A DNA stretch of 56,116 nt, from the NCBI RefSeq assembly GCF_028308085.1, contig NZ_JAQMFS010000008.1, positions 1-56,116 of the forward strand. The letters are read 5' to 3'. Below are positions 1 through 7,638 of the stretch, piece after piece. The first letter of the stretch is position 1. Every line of letters starts with the position of its first letter. The notes beneath the pieces were generated by a model. The model was not told the DNA's origin, did no database searches, and saw nothing but the letters and a program-made list of their open reading frames with translations. The translations under genes were made by a program, and so were the position numbers. The stretch is from Gemella haemolysans (GTDB lineage: Bacteria > Bacillota > Bacilli > Staphylococcales > Gemellaceae).

Positions 1-21
1 CTTTCCTTTAAAATGATTCAT
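1..21 (-). CDS. IS6-family transposase, first seven codons only
   Basis: The seven residues MNHFKGK, read leftward from position 21, are the N-terminus of the IS1216 DDE transposase. The family protein is about 226 residues long and catalyses replicative transposition with cointegrate formation. An upstream in-frame ATG at 27 leaves only one base after the AGGAGG (34-29), whereas the ATG at 21 has seven, so 21 is the better start. The rest of the gene lies outside the window. Confidence 0.8.
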
Positions 22-95
22 CGTCATTCCTCCTGCTATCTTTTTCTATTATTCTACCTTATTTGATAGTAGATTTAAAACTTTGCAACAGAACC
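1..95 (-). mobile_element. IS1216-like (IS6 family) insertion sequence, partial end
   Basis: On the minus strand the segment ends at 95 with GGTTCTGTTGCAAAGTTT (78-95), the terminal inverted repeat typical of IS1216/IS6 elements. Then come a short AT-rich leader, an AGGAGG ribosome binding site (34-29) and an ATG at 21. Only the 5' end of the element is present because the window begins inside it. The neighbouring bases 96-103 (TAAAAAAG) are where an 8-bp target duplication would lie, but the other flank is not visible. The identification rests on remembered IS1216 ends and transposase start, and both match well. Confidence 0.88.
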
Positions 96-96
96 T

Positions 97-819
97 AAAA
101 AAGGACAGTCGGGTTCGGGGAGTTCTGCAAGGACACAAGCAGATCACTCCCGACCAGACGGAAAGGAAAAATCAACACTTGGAAAACGTATCGGTCAAAC
201 CATCGGTACAGTAGCTGATACCAAAGACAGAATGGTAGACACTGCTAGTGGTTTGAAAGAACAGGTTAAAGATTTGCCGACCAATGCAAGATATGCAGTA
301 TATCAAGGAAAATCCAAAGTAAAAGAGAATGTCCGTGATTTAACCAGTAGTATTTCTCAAACCAAAGCGGACAGAGCCAGTGGACGCAAGGAACAGCAGG
401 AACAAAGGCGAAAAACCATTGCGAAGCGTCGCTCTGAAATGGAACAGGTCAAACAGAAAAAACAGCCTGCTTCTTCTGTTCATGAAAGACCGACTACAAG
501 ACAAGAACAATATCATGATGAACAGACCTCAAAACAGTCTAATATTCAGACTTCATATAAGGAATCTCAACAAGCCAAACAAGAGCGTCCAGCAGTTAAG
601 TCCGATTTTTCAAGTCCAAAAGTGGAACGCCAAGGCAATACCGTTCAAGAAAAAACCGTTCAAAAGCCAGCAACTTCAACCACTACAGCAGATAGAACTT
701 CACAACGTCCAATCACAAAAGAACGTCCGTCTACTGTTCAAAGAGTACCACTACAAAATACAAGAAGTAGACCACCAATCAAAACCGCCACCATTAAGAA
801 AGTCGGTAAGAAACCATGA
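97..819 (+). CDS. Tn916 orf15 (TcpH/VirB6-like) conjugation protein, C-terminal part only
   Basis: The frame is open from the IS1216 junction and ends at 819. The full family protein is roughly 750 residues: a multi-spanning membrane domain of the conjugation channel followed by a soluble tail. Only the last 240 or so residues are present. They are hydrophilic, with many Lys, Gln, Arg, Thr and Ser and no membrane segment, as expected for the cytoplasmic tail. The first ATG in frame is at 232 but it has no good ribosome binding site, so it is internal to the broken gene rather than a start. The stop overlaps the orf14 start by 4 bases (816-819). The fragment is almost certainly non-functional as a channel component. 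Confidence 0.88.
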   Translation, partial: KKGQSGSGSSARTQADHSRPDGKEKSTLGKRIGQTIGTVADTKDRMVDTASGLKEQVKDLPTNARYAVYQGKSKVKENVRDLTSSISQTKADRASGRKEQQEQRRKTIAKRRSEMEQVKQKKQPASSVHERPTTRQEQYHDEQTSKQSNIQTSYKESQQAKQERPAVKSDFSSPKVERQGNTVQEKTVQKPATSTTTADRTSQRPITKERPSTVQRVPLQNTRSRPPIKTATIKKVGKKP

Positions 820-1817
820 AGTTGAAAACTTTAGTGATTGGTGGTTCTGGATTATTCTTGATGGTCTTCTCACTGCTTCTGTTTGTTGCCATTTTATTTT
901 CAGATGAACAGGACAGCGGAATTTCCAATATTCATTATGGAGGTGTGAATGTTTCCGCAGAAGTGCTGGCTCATAAGCCTATGGTAGAAAAATATGCCAA
1001 AGAATATGGCGTTGAAGAATATGTCAACATACTTCTTGCGATTATACAGGTGGAATCGGGCGGTACTGCGGAAGATGTTATGCAGTCCTCGGAATCCCTC
1101 GGTCTTCCACCTAATTCATTGAGTACAGAAGAATCCATTAAGCAAGGTGTGAAGTATTTCAGTGAATTATTAGCCAGTAGCGAAAGGCTCAGTGTAGATT
1201 TAGAATCGGTTATCCAGTCCTACAATTATGGTGGTGGTTTCTTAGGGTATGTGGCTAATCGTGGAAATAAATATACCTTTGAACTGGCTCAAAGTTTCTC
1301 AAAAGAGTATTCAGGTGGCGAAAAAGTGTCTTACCCCAATCCCATAGCCATACCTATCAATGGGGGCTGGCGATACAACTATGGCAATATGTTTTATGTG
1401 CAACTGGTAACGCAGTATCTTGTCACAACAGAGTTTGATGATGATACGGTACAAGCCATCATGGACGAAGCACTGAAATATGAGGGCTGGCGATACGTTT
1501 ACGGTGGAGCTTCCCCGACTACTTCTTTTGATTGTAGCGGACTGACACAATGGACGTATGGAAAAGCTGGAATTAACTTACCACGAACCGCACAACAGCA
1601 ATATGATGTGACCCAGCATATCCCACTATCGGAAGCACAAGCTGGCGATTTGGTTTTCTTTCATTCTACCTATAACGCTGGCTCTTATATTACTCATGTT
1701 GGGATATACCTTGGCAATAACCGTATGTTTCATGCAGGCGACCCAATCGGTTATGCCGACTTAACAAGCCCCTACTGGCAACAGCATTTAGTGGGAGCAG
1801 GACGAATCAAACAATGA
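816..1817 (+). CDS. Tn916 orf14: NlpC/P60 cell-wall hydrolase of the conjugation machinery
   Basis: This 333-residue protein has the Tn916 orf14 length. An N-terminal membrane anchor (about residues 5-27) precedes a lysozyme-like transglycosylase domain (about 45-160, containing AIIQVESGG with the catalytic-type Glu). The C-terminal NlpC/P60 domain (about 210-333) shows the Cys of FDCSGLTQW and the His of ITHVGIYLG. In Tn916-type elements such two-domain enzymes open peptidoglycan locally for the transfer channel. The start overlaps the end of orf15 and the stop overlaps the start of orf13, which suggests translational coupling. The gene appears intact. Confidence 0.93.
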   Translation: MKLKTLVIGGSGLFLMVFSLLLFVAILFSDEQDSGISNIHYGGVNVSAEVLAHKPMVEKYAKEYGVEEYVNILLAIIQVESGGTAEDVMQSSESLGLPPNSLSTEESIKQGVKYFSELLASSERLSVDLESVIQSYNYGGGFLGYVANRGNKYTFELAQSFSKEYSGGEKVSYPNPIAIPINGGWRYNYGNMFYVQLVTQYLVTTEFDDDTVQAIMDEALKYEGWRYVYGGASPTTSFDCSGLTQWTYGKAGINLPRTAQQQYDVTQHIPLSEAQAGDLVFFHSTYNAGSYITHVGIYLGNNRMFHAGDPIGYADLTSPYWQQHLVGAGRIKQ

Positions 1818-2746
1818 GAAAGGAAGATTTAATGATGAAATTTAGAAAAAATCAGAATAAAGAAAAACAGATACCAAAGGAAAAGAAACCTCGTGTCTAT
1901 AAGGTCAATCCTCATAAAAAGGTTGTGATTGCCTTGTGGGTACTTTTAGGGCTTAGTTTCAGCTTTGCGATATTCAAGCACTTTACAGCTATAGATACTC
2001 ATACTATTCACGAAACAACTATCATAGAAAAGGAATACGTTGATACTCATCATGTAGAAAATTTTGTAGAGAACTTTGCGAAAGTCTACTATTCATGGGA
2101 GCAATCCGATAAGTCCATTGATAATCGAATGGAAAGTCTAAAAGGCTATCTGACAGATGAACTTCAAGCTCTCAATGTTGATACAGTACGCAAAGATATT
2201 CCTGTATCGTCTTCTGTAAGAGGATTTCAGATATGGACGGTAGAGCCAACTGGCGACAATGAGTTTAATGTAACCTACAGTGTAGACCAGCTCATTACAG
2301 AGGGAGAAAATACAAAGACCGTCCACTCTGCTTATATAGTGAGTGTCTATGTAGATGGTTCTGGAAATATGGTACTGGTTAAGAATCCGACCATTACCAA
2401 CATACCTAAGAAATCAAGTTATAAACCAAAAGCCATTGAAAGTGAGGGGACGGTTGATTCCATTACAACCAATGAAATCAATGAGTTTTTAACGACGTTC
2501 TTCAAGCTCTATCCTACAGCGACAGCCAGTGAACTTTCCTACTATGTGAATGACGGGATATTAAAACCAATCGGAAAAGAGTACATCTTTCAAGAACTGG
2601 TAAATCCTATTCACAATCGTAAGGATAATCAAGTCACGGTATCGCTGACAGTGGAGTATATCGACCAGCAGACCAAAGCAACGCAGGTATCTCAATTTGA
2701 TTTGGTACTTGAAAAGAACGGGAGTAATTGGAAGATTATAGAATAA
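1814..2746 (+). CDS. Tn916 orf13: TcpC/VirB8-like conjugation protein
   Basis: This 310-residue protein has a basic cytoplasmic N-terminus, one membrane span (about residues 37-57, rich in Leu, Val and Ile) and two extracytoplasmic NTF2-like halves. That is the layout of TcpC of pCW3 and Orf13 of Tn916, which act as bitopic channel scaffolds. It overlaps orf14 by 4 bases. An AAGGAAG motif inside the first codons would fit an internal start at the ATG at 1832 or 1835, so the exact start is uncertain by 6-7 residues. No damage is visible. Confidence 0.9.
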   Translation: MRKEDLMMKFRKNQNKEKQIPKEKKPRVYKVNPHKKVVIALWVLLGLSFSFAIFKHFTAIDTHTIHETTIIEKEYVDTHHVENFVENFAKVYYSWEQSDKSIDNRMESLKGYLTDELQALNVDTVRKDIPVSSSVRGFQIWTVEPTGDNEFNVTYSVDQLITEGENTKTVHSAYIVSVYVDGSGNMVLVKNPTITNIPKKSSYKPKAIESEGTVDSITTNEINEFLTTFFKLYPTATASELSYYVNDGILKPIGKEYIFQELVNPIHNRKDNQVTVSLTVEYIDQQTKATQVSQFDLVLEKNGSNWKIIE

Positions 2747-2815
2747 CAAATATTGGTACATTATTACAGCTATTTTGTAATCACGTACTCTCTTTGATAA
2801 AAAATTGGAGATTCC

Positions 2816-2844
2816 TTGACAAATATGCTCTTACGTGCTATTAT
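2816..2844 (+). promoter_or_regulatory. tet(M) promoter
   Basis: TTGACA (2816-2821) is separated by 17 bases from TATTAT (2839-2844). This is the known strong promoter upstream of the tet(M) attenuator in Tn916. Transcription enters the leader containing two tiny ORFs and a strong hairpin. Confidence 0.85.
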
Positions 2845-2875
2845 TTAAGTATCTATTTAAAAGGAGTTAATAAAT

Positions 2876-2899
2876 ATGCAGCAAGGTATTCTTAAATAA
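2876..2899 (+). CDS. Seven-residue leader ORF upstream of tet(M)
   Basis: ATG at 2876 follows AAGGAG (2861-2866) by nine bases and encodes MQQGILK before a stop. The sequence of this ORF lies within the left arm of a long-range stem: AAGGTATTCTTAA here pairs with TTAAGAATACCTT near 2970-2985. Translation or stalling could therefore change leader folding. It is too short for homology. The good ribosome binding site is the only coding evidence. Confidence 0.45.
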   Translation: MQQGILK

Positions 2900-3020
2900 A
2901 CTGTCAATTTGATAGTGAGAACAAATAATTGGATGTCCTTTTTTAGGAGGGCTTAGTTTTTTGTACCCAGTTTAAGAATACCTTTATCATGTGATTCTAA
3001 AGTATCCGGAGAATATCTGT

Positions 3021-3107
3021 ATGCTTTGTATGCCTATGGTTATGCATAAAAATCCCAGTGATAAAAGTATTTATCACTGGGATTTTTATGCCCTTTTGGG
3101 TTTTTGA
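3021..3107 (+). CDS. Tn916 orf12: tet(M) leader peptide
   Basis: This 28-residue leader peptide ends with a stop at 3105-3107, just before tet(M). Its coding sequence spans the attenuator hairpin (3048-3087). In the accepted Tn916 model, tetracycline slows translation of orf12 relative to RNA polymerase, alters the hairpin, and lets transcription run into tet(M) and on through orf7/orf8 to xis-int. Confidence 0.8.
   Translation: MLCMPMVMHKNPSDKSIYHWDFYALLGF
3048..3093 (+). terminator. tet(M) transcription attenuator
   Basis: A perfect 18-bp stem (3048-3065 with 3070-3087) closes a 4-base loop and ends in a T run. This is the Rho-independent attenuator of the tet(M) leader, embedded in orf12. 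Confidence 0.88.
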
Positions 3108-3122
3108 ATGGAGGAAAATCAC

Positions 3123-5040
3123 ATGAAAATTATTAATATTGGAGTTTTAGCTCATGTTGATGCAGGAAAAACTACCTTAACAGAAAGCTTATTATATAAC
3201 AGTGGAGCGATTACAGAATTAGGAAGCGTGGACAAAGGTACAACGAGGACGGATAATACGCTTTTAGAACGTCAGAGAGGAATTACAATTCAGACAGGAA
3301 TAACCTCTTTTCAGTGGGAAAATACGAAGGTGAACATCATAGACACGCCAGGACATATGGATTTCTTAGCAGAAGTATATCGTTCATTATCAGTTTTAGA
3401 TGGGGCAATTCTACTGATTTCTGCAAAAGATGGCGTACAAGCACAAACTCGTATATTATTTCATGCACTTAGGAAAATGGGGATTCCCACAATCTTTTTT
3501 ATCAATAAGATTGACCAAAATGGAATTGATTTATCAACGGTTTATCAGGATATTAAAGAGAAACTTTCTGCCGAAATTGTAATCAAACAGAAGGTAGAAC
3601 TGTATCCTAATATGTGTGTGACGAACTTTACCGAATCTGAACAATGGGATACGGTAATAGAGGGAAACGATGACCTTTTAGAGAAATATATGTCCGGTAA
3701 ATCATTAGAAGCATTGGAACTCGAACAAGAGGAAAGCATAAGATTTCATAATTGTTCCCTGTTCCCTGTTTATCACGGAAGTGCAAAAAACAATATAGGG
3801 ATTGATAACCTTATAGAAGTGATTACGAATAAATTTTATTCATCAACACATCGAGGTCAGTCTGAACTTTGCGGAAAAGTTTTCAAAATTGAGTATTCGG
3901 AAAAAAGACAGCGTCTTGCATATATACGTCTTTATAGTGGCGTACTGCATTTGCGAGATTCGGTTAGAATATCGGAAAAGGAAAAAATAAAAATTACAGA
4001 AATGTATACTTCAATAAATGGTGAATTATGTAAAATCGATAAGGCTTATTCCGGGGAAATTGTTATTTTGCAGAATGAGTTTTTGAAGTTAAATAGTGTT
4101 CTTGGAGATACAAAGCTATTGCCACAGAGAGAGAATTGAAAATCCCCTCCCTCTGCTGCAAACGACTGTTGAACCGAGCAAACCTCAACAAAGGGAAATG
4201 TTACTTGATGCACTTTTAGAAATCTCCGACAGTGACCCGCTTCTGCGATATTATGTGGATTCTGCGACACATGAAATCATACTTTCTTTCTTAGGGAAAG
4301 TACAAATGGAAGTGACTTGTGCTCTGCTGCAAGAAAAGTATCATGTGGAGATAGAAATAAAAGAGCCTACAGTCATTTATATGGAAAGACCGTTAAAAAA
4401 AGCAGAGTATACCATTCACATCGAAGTTCCACCGAATCCTTTCTGGGCTTCCATTGGTCTATCTGTAGCACAGCTTCCATTAGGGAGCGGAGTACAGTAT
4501 GAGAGCTCGGTTTCTCTTGGATACTTAAATCAATCGTTTCAAAATGCAGTTATGGAGGGGATACGCTATGGCTGTGAACAAGGATTGTATGGTTGGAATG
4601 TGACGGACTGTAAAATCTGTTTTAAGTATGGCTTATACTATAGCCCTGTTAGTACCCCAGCAGATTTTCGGATGCTTGCTCCTATTGTATTGGAACAAGT
4701 CTTAAAAAAAGCTGGAACAGAATTGTTAGAGCCATATCTTAGTTTTAAAATTTATGCGCCACAGGAATATCTTTCACGAGCATACAACGATGCTCCTAAA
4801 TATTGTGCGAACATCGTAGACACTCAATTGAAAAATAATGAGGTCATTCTTAGTGGAGAAATCCCTGCTCGGTGTATTCAAGAATATCGTAGTGATTTAA
4901 CTTTCTTTACAAATGGACGTAGTGTTTGTTTAACAGAGTTAAAAGGGTACCATGTTACTACCGGTGAACCTGTTTGCCAGCCCCGTCGTTCAAATAGTCG
5001 GATAGATAAAGTACGATATATGTTCAATAAAATAACTTAG
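3123..5040 (+). pseudogene. tet(M): tet(M) ribosomal protection gene, frameshifted by a 2-base deletion
   Basis: TetM is an EF-G-like GTPase of 639 residues that removes tetracycline from the ribosome. Here the start at 3123 (after GGAGG) opens a frame with the P-loop [13 protein letters not shown] and NKID motifs, but the frame stops at 4139 after about 338 residues. The remaining domains (PLLQTTVEP onward to the natural C-terminus MFNKIT) continue in another frame up to 5040. The break is at 4128-4138: the local CAGAGAGAGAATTG is two bases shorter than the expected CAGAGAGAAAGAATTG. The truncated product keeps the G domain and domain II but lacks domain IV, whose loops displace the drug, so it should not protect. 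A sequencing error cannot be excluded from sequence alone. Confidence 0.9.
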
Positions 5041-5137
5041 TGTATTTTATGTTGTTATATAAATATGGTTTCTTGTTAAATAAGATGAAATATTTTTTAA
5101 TAAAGATTTGAATTAAAGTGTAAAGGAGGAGATAGTT

Positions 5138-5326
5138 ATTATAAACTACAAGTGGATATTGTGTCCTGTATGTGGAAATAAAACACGATTAAAGATAAGG
5201 GAAGATACTGAATTAAAAAAATTCCCCCTCTATTGTCCGAAATGCAGACAAGAAAATTTAATTGAAATAAAGCAGTTCAAAGTAACTGTGATTACAGAGC
5301 CAGACGCAAAGACGCAGAGCCGATAA
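5138..5326 (+). CDS. Tn916 orf6: small cysteine-rich KTR-type protein
   Basis: The frame has no ATG. The best start is ATT at 5138, six bases after GGAGGAG (5125-5131), giving 62 residues; ATA at 5141 is the alternative. The protein has two CxxC pairs, CPVC near residue 10 and CPKC near residue 35, as in a small zinc ribbon, and the CGNKTR motif of the Cys-rich KTR family. Its function is unknown. It follows tet(M) in all classical Tn916 elements and faces orf9 across a bidirectional terminator. Confidence 0.75.
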   Translation: MINYKWILCPVCGNKTRLKIREDTELKKFPLYCPKCRQENLIEIKQFKVTVITEPDAKTQSR

Positions 5327-5360
5327 AATGAGATTAATACAATCTCATTTTATCGGCTCT
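5316..5360. terminator. Bidirectional terminator between orf6 and orf9
   Basis: A perfect 20-bp inverted repeat (5316-5335 with 5341-5360) has a 5-base loop and sits between convergent orf6 and orf9. The left arm overlaps the last codons of orf6. In the Tn916 regulatory model, tet(M) transcripts must pass this region to reach the excision genes. Confidence 0.8.
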
Positions 5361-5385
5361 TTCCGTTATGTATGGATTCTTTTAA

Positions 5386-5739
5386 TTAGTCTTCGATGTT
5401 TCTTGCTTCGTTGATACCGCTGGCTAAAGATTCCATTAAGGATAGTTCTTTGTCTGTAAAGCTATCCATGTATTTCTCTATCTGTAATCGTCGGGTGCTT
5501 TTTACCAAGTTATTAGCAGGTAAGAAAAATTCATCAACGGAAACATGAAGTAACGATACAAGGTCATAAAGAACTTGTATGCTGGGGTGTTGCCCTTTAT
5601 TTTCAATATTAGTTAAGTACCGTGGGTCAATTTCAATCAATGCTCCCACTTGTTCACGAGTTAAACCTCGTTTCAATCGAGCTTCTTTAATGGCTAAACC
5701 AAAGGCTCTAAAATCATATTTATCTTCTTTTTTACGCAT
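5386..5739 (-). CDS. Tn916 orf9: XRE/cI-like repressor
   Basis: This 117-residue protein has a helix-turn-helix domain at about residues 10-70 ([21 protein letters not shown]) and a short acidic helical tail. Orf9 of Tn916 is reported to repress the orf7-orf8 promoter and so hold down excision. It is divergent from orf7, with about 500 bases of regulatory DNA between them. The gene looks intact. Confidence 0.88.
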   Translation of the reverse strand: MRKKEDKYDFRAFGLAIKEARLKRGLTREQVGALIEIDPRYLTNIENKGQHPSIQVLYDLVSLLHVSVDEFFLPANNLVKSTRRLQIEKYMDSFTDKELSLMESLASGINEARNIED

Positions 5740-5810
5740 AGTAGACCACCTCTATACATTTTATTGTCCCTACTGAATTAAAAACAGGTATAGAAAAACG
5801 TGTTATATGG

Positions 5811-5880
5811 TTTATAGGTTTATATTTAATAAAAAGCACTACTAAACGCCAATAAAAAAAACCGTTATATGGTAGTGCTA
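5811..5880. promoter_or_regulatory. Repeats in the orf9 upstream region, possible operator
   Basis: GTTATATGG occurs twice (near 5811 and 5864), and AGCACTAC (5835-5842) is repeated inverted as GTAGTGCT (5872-5879). The site lies between the divergent orf9 and orf7 units where the Orf9 repressor should bind. Which element is the operator is a guess. Confidence 0.4.
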
Positions 5881-5943
5881 TTTACGCTGTTAAAATATTG
5901 TATATTACTTCCAAATGGCGGTTTGTTGGAGGTCAACGTCGCC

Positions 5944-6015
5944 ATGAAGTACATCATATACAATAAATTTCCTTACATTGGGTTCTTGTCAAAAAAAGTC
6001 GTCTATCTGCAATAG
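5944..6015 (+). CDS. Possible 23-residue leader ORF upstream of orf7
   Basis: ATG at 5944 lies 11 bases after GGAGG (5928-5932) and opens 23 codons ending at 6015, shortly before the attenuator-like hairpin at 6069. The arrangement resembles that of orf12 and tet(M), but no homology supports it. It could equally be chance. Confidence 0.3.
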   Translation: MKYIIYNKFPYIGFLSKKVVYLQ

Positions 6016-6068
6016 ATAAGTACGTCCACCAATGTGGTTTTATAAATCATATAGATAGAATAACAGAA

Positions 6069-6108
6069 GCATGTAAACAGAGAAATAAATCTGTTTATAT
6101 GCTTTTTT
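6069..6108 (+). terminator. Attenuator-like hairpin upstream of orf7
   Basis: GCATGTAAACAG (6069-6080) pairs with CTGTTTATATGC (6091-6102) across a 10-base loop and is followed by TTTTTT. It would stop transcripts entering orf7 from upstream unless antiterminated. Confidence 0.7.
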
Positions 6109-6243
6109 GGCTATTCAGAACTTTTTTACAAAGTTTATTTATCAGTAATGCAACAAATCCCCCTTTCACATTGGGACTAAGAGTGAAAGGAGATAAACGA
6201 GCAAGGCTCACTTCCTTTCCTAGACAGAAAGGGGGTGAGAAAC

Positions 6244-6666
6244 ATGAAACCATCTTCTTTTCAGACCACAATAGAAAATCAGTTTGACTATATCTGTAAA
6301 CGTGCTATGGAAGACGAGCGAAAGAATTATATGCTTTATCTTTCAAGGATTGCAAAGCGTGAGGTGTCCTTTTCGGATGTTGGCGATTATCTTGTTAGCC
6401 AGTTTGCGACAACAGATAACTATTCAACTGACTTTCAGATTTTTACACTCAATGGGTTATCAGTAGGCGTTGAAAATGATTTGTTGAGTGAAGCATTACG
6501 TGAGTTGCCAGACAAGAAACGTGAAATTCTACTGCTGTTTTACTTTATGGACATGAGCGATTCAGAAATTGCAGACCTGTTGAAATTGAACCGTTCTACT
6601 GTCTATCGGCATAGAACCAGTGGACTAGCCTTAATTAAAAAGTTTATGGAGGAATTTGAAGAATGA
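6244..6666 (+). CDS. Tn916 orf7: sigma-70 region-4-like transcription activator
   Basis: The ATG at 6244 has GGGGGTG nine bases upstream and gives the 140-residue Tn916 Orf7. An alternative GTG at 6235 overlaps the ribosome binding site. The C-terminal half (about 75-135) is a sigma region-4 helix-turn-helix: LRELPDKKREILLLFY followed by SEIADLLKLNRSTVYRHR. Orf7 and Orf8 are thought to activate transcription of the unit through xis and int and, after circularisation, the transfer genes. Its stop overlaps orf8 by 4 bases. Confidence 0.88.
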   Translation: MKPSSFQTTIENQFDYICKRAMEDERKNYMLYLSRIAKREVSFSDVGDYLVSQFATTDNYSTDFQIFTLNGLSVGVENDLLSEALRELPDKKREILLLFYFMDMSDSEIADLLKLNRSTVYRHRTSGLALIKKFMEEFEE

Positions 6667-6893
6667 AAACACAATATCCTATGATTCCCTTTCCTCTCAT
6701 TGTAAAGGCAACAGATGGCGATACCGAAGCGATTAACCAGATTCTACATCATTACAGAGGGTACATAACGAAGCGTTCCCTACGACTTATGAAAGATGAA
6801 TATGGCAATCAAAGTATGGTCGTTGATGAAGTCTTACGTGGAAGAATGGAAACCAGACTGATTACAAAGATTTTGTCATTTGAAATTAAGTAA
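6663..6893 (+). CDS. Tn916 orf8: small helix-turn-helix-associated regulator
   Basis: This 76-residue protein overlaps the end of orf7 (shared ATGA). It matches the N-terminal type of helix-turn-helix conjugative element regulators (sequence with KATDGDTEAINQILHHYRGYI), which resembles sigma region 2. Orf7 and Orf8 may act together as a split sigma-like factor. Its position in the operon is standard for Tn916. Confidence 0.83.
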   Translation: MKTQYPMIPFPLIVKATDGDTEAINQILHHYRGYITKRSLRLMKDEYGNQSMVVDEVLRGRMETRLITKILSFEIK

Positions 6894-7353
6894 TATCCTC
6901 TCTCCTTTCGTGGAAGCGTGCTAAACCATTCCACGCTTCCCGAACAGGGAGGTTTGTTATTCCACCAAAGCATATTGAGCTTTCAATGTGTTTTGATAGG
7001 CTAACGAGCCATTGTTCTTTGAAAACTGAATAAAAGTAATCGAATACGTTTCGATAAGAAAAGAGCCAACGGAACTAACCGCCATGACCTATCTTATAAA
7101 GATAGCGAGCGATTCATGTTAGTGATCCGAGAAGCAATCTTTAGCAGGATTGCCTGCAACGACATTCTTATCGTGATAATGATACTCCCATACAGTCAAT
7201 AGTCCGAGCGTGATAAAACCGTCGCAGGCAATGAGTATGGCTACATGAGAACCATGCAGGGGTGGAACTCCCGTGAGCTTTGCTAAAGCTGTTCGATTGC
7301 TGGTAAAACAACTTTTATGAAATCCAAATAAGTGATTTGGAAAGGAGGATTTT
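6894..7353 (+). ncRNA. Structured leader region between orf8 and xis (candidate cis-RNA)
   Basis: No convincing gene lies here. The DNA is dense in inverted repeats: GGAAGCGTG (6912-6920) with CACGCTTCC (6932-6940); ATCGAA (7039-7044) with TTCGAT (7050-7055); GCAATC (7135-7140) with GATTGC (7149-7154); ATTGCCTGC (7150-7158) with GCAGGCAAT (7225-7233); AGCTTT (7276-7281) with AAAGCT (7285-7290); and CCAAAT (7324-7329) with ATTTGG (7335-7340), just before the xis ribosome binding site. The third and fourth pairings exclude each other. TGTTCTTTGAAAACTGAA (7013-7030) resembles the boxA region of rRNA spacers. A structured leader controlling xis-int expression is inferred. Confidence 0.5.
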
Positions 7354-7557
7354 ATGAAGCAGACTGACATTCCTATTTGGGAACGTTATACCCTAACCAT
7401 TGAAGAAGCGTCAAAATATTTTCGTATTGGCGAAAACAAGCTACGACGCTTGGCAGAGGAAAATAAAAATGCAAATTGGCTGATTATGAATGGCAATCGT
7501 ATTCAGATTAAACGAAAACAATTTGAAAAAATTATAGATACATTGGACGCAATCTAG
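7354..7557 (+). CDS. xis: Tn916 excisionase
   Basis: This 67-residue Xis has a winged-helix/MerR-like excisionase fold ([23 protein letters not shown]). It binds the transposon ends, bends DNA and steers the integrase to excision. AAAGGAGG lies seven bases before the ATG. Its length equals that of classical Tn916 Xis, and int follows after 81 bases. Confidence 0.95.
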
Positions 7558-7638
7558 CGTCGCCAAAGGGTCTTGTATATGATAAAATAGTATTAAGTCG
7601 TATCAAGGCTCTTTCCATAAAGGAAAGGAGCAAATGCC

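Noticed and set aside
232-819. Separate gene starting at the first ATG of the orf15 tail
   Set aside because: The frame is open back to the IS junction and there is no ribosome binding site at 232. It is the remainder of a truncated gene.
7119-7370. 83-codon open frame on the minus strand overlapping the xis start
   Set aside because: It lies across the structured region and the xis ribosome binding site, has no ribosome binding site of its own and reads as low-complexity translation. It may correspond to an ORF annotated in some Tn916 records, but nothing here shows it is expressed.
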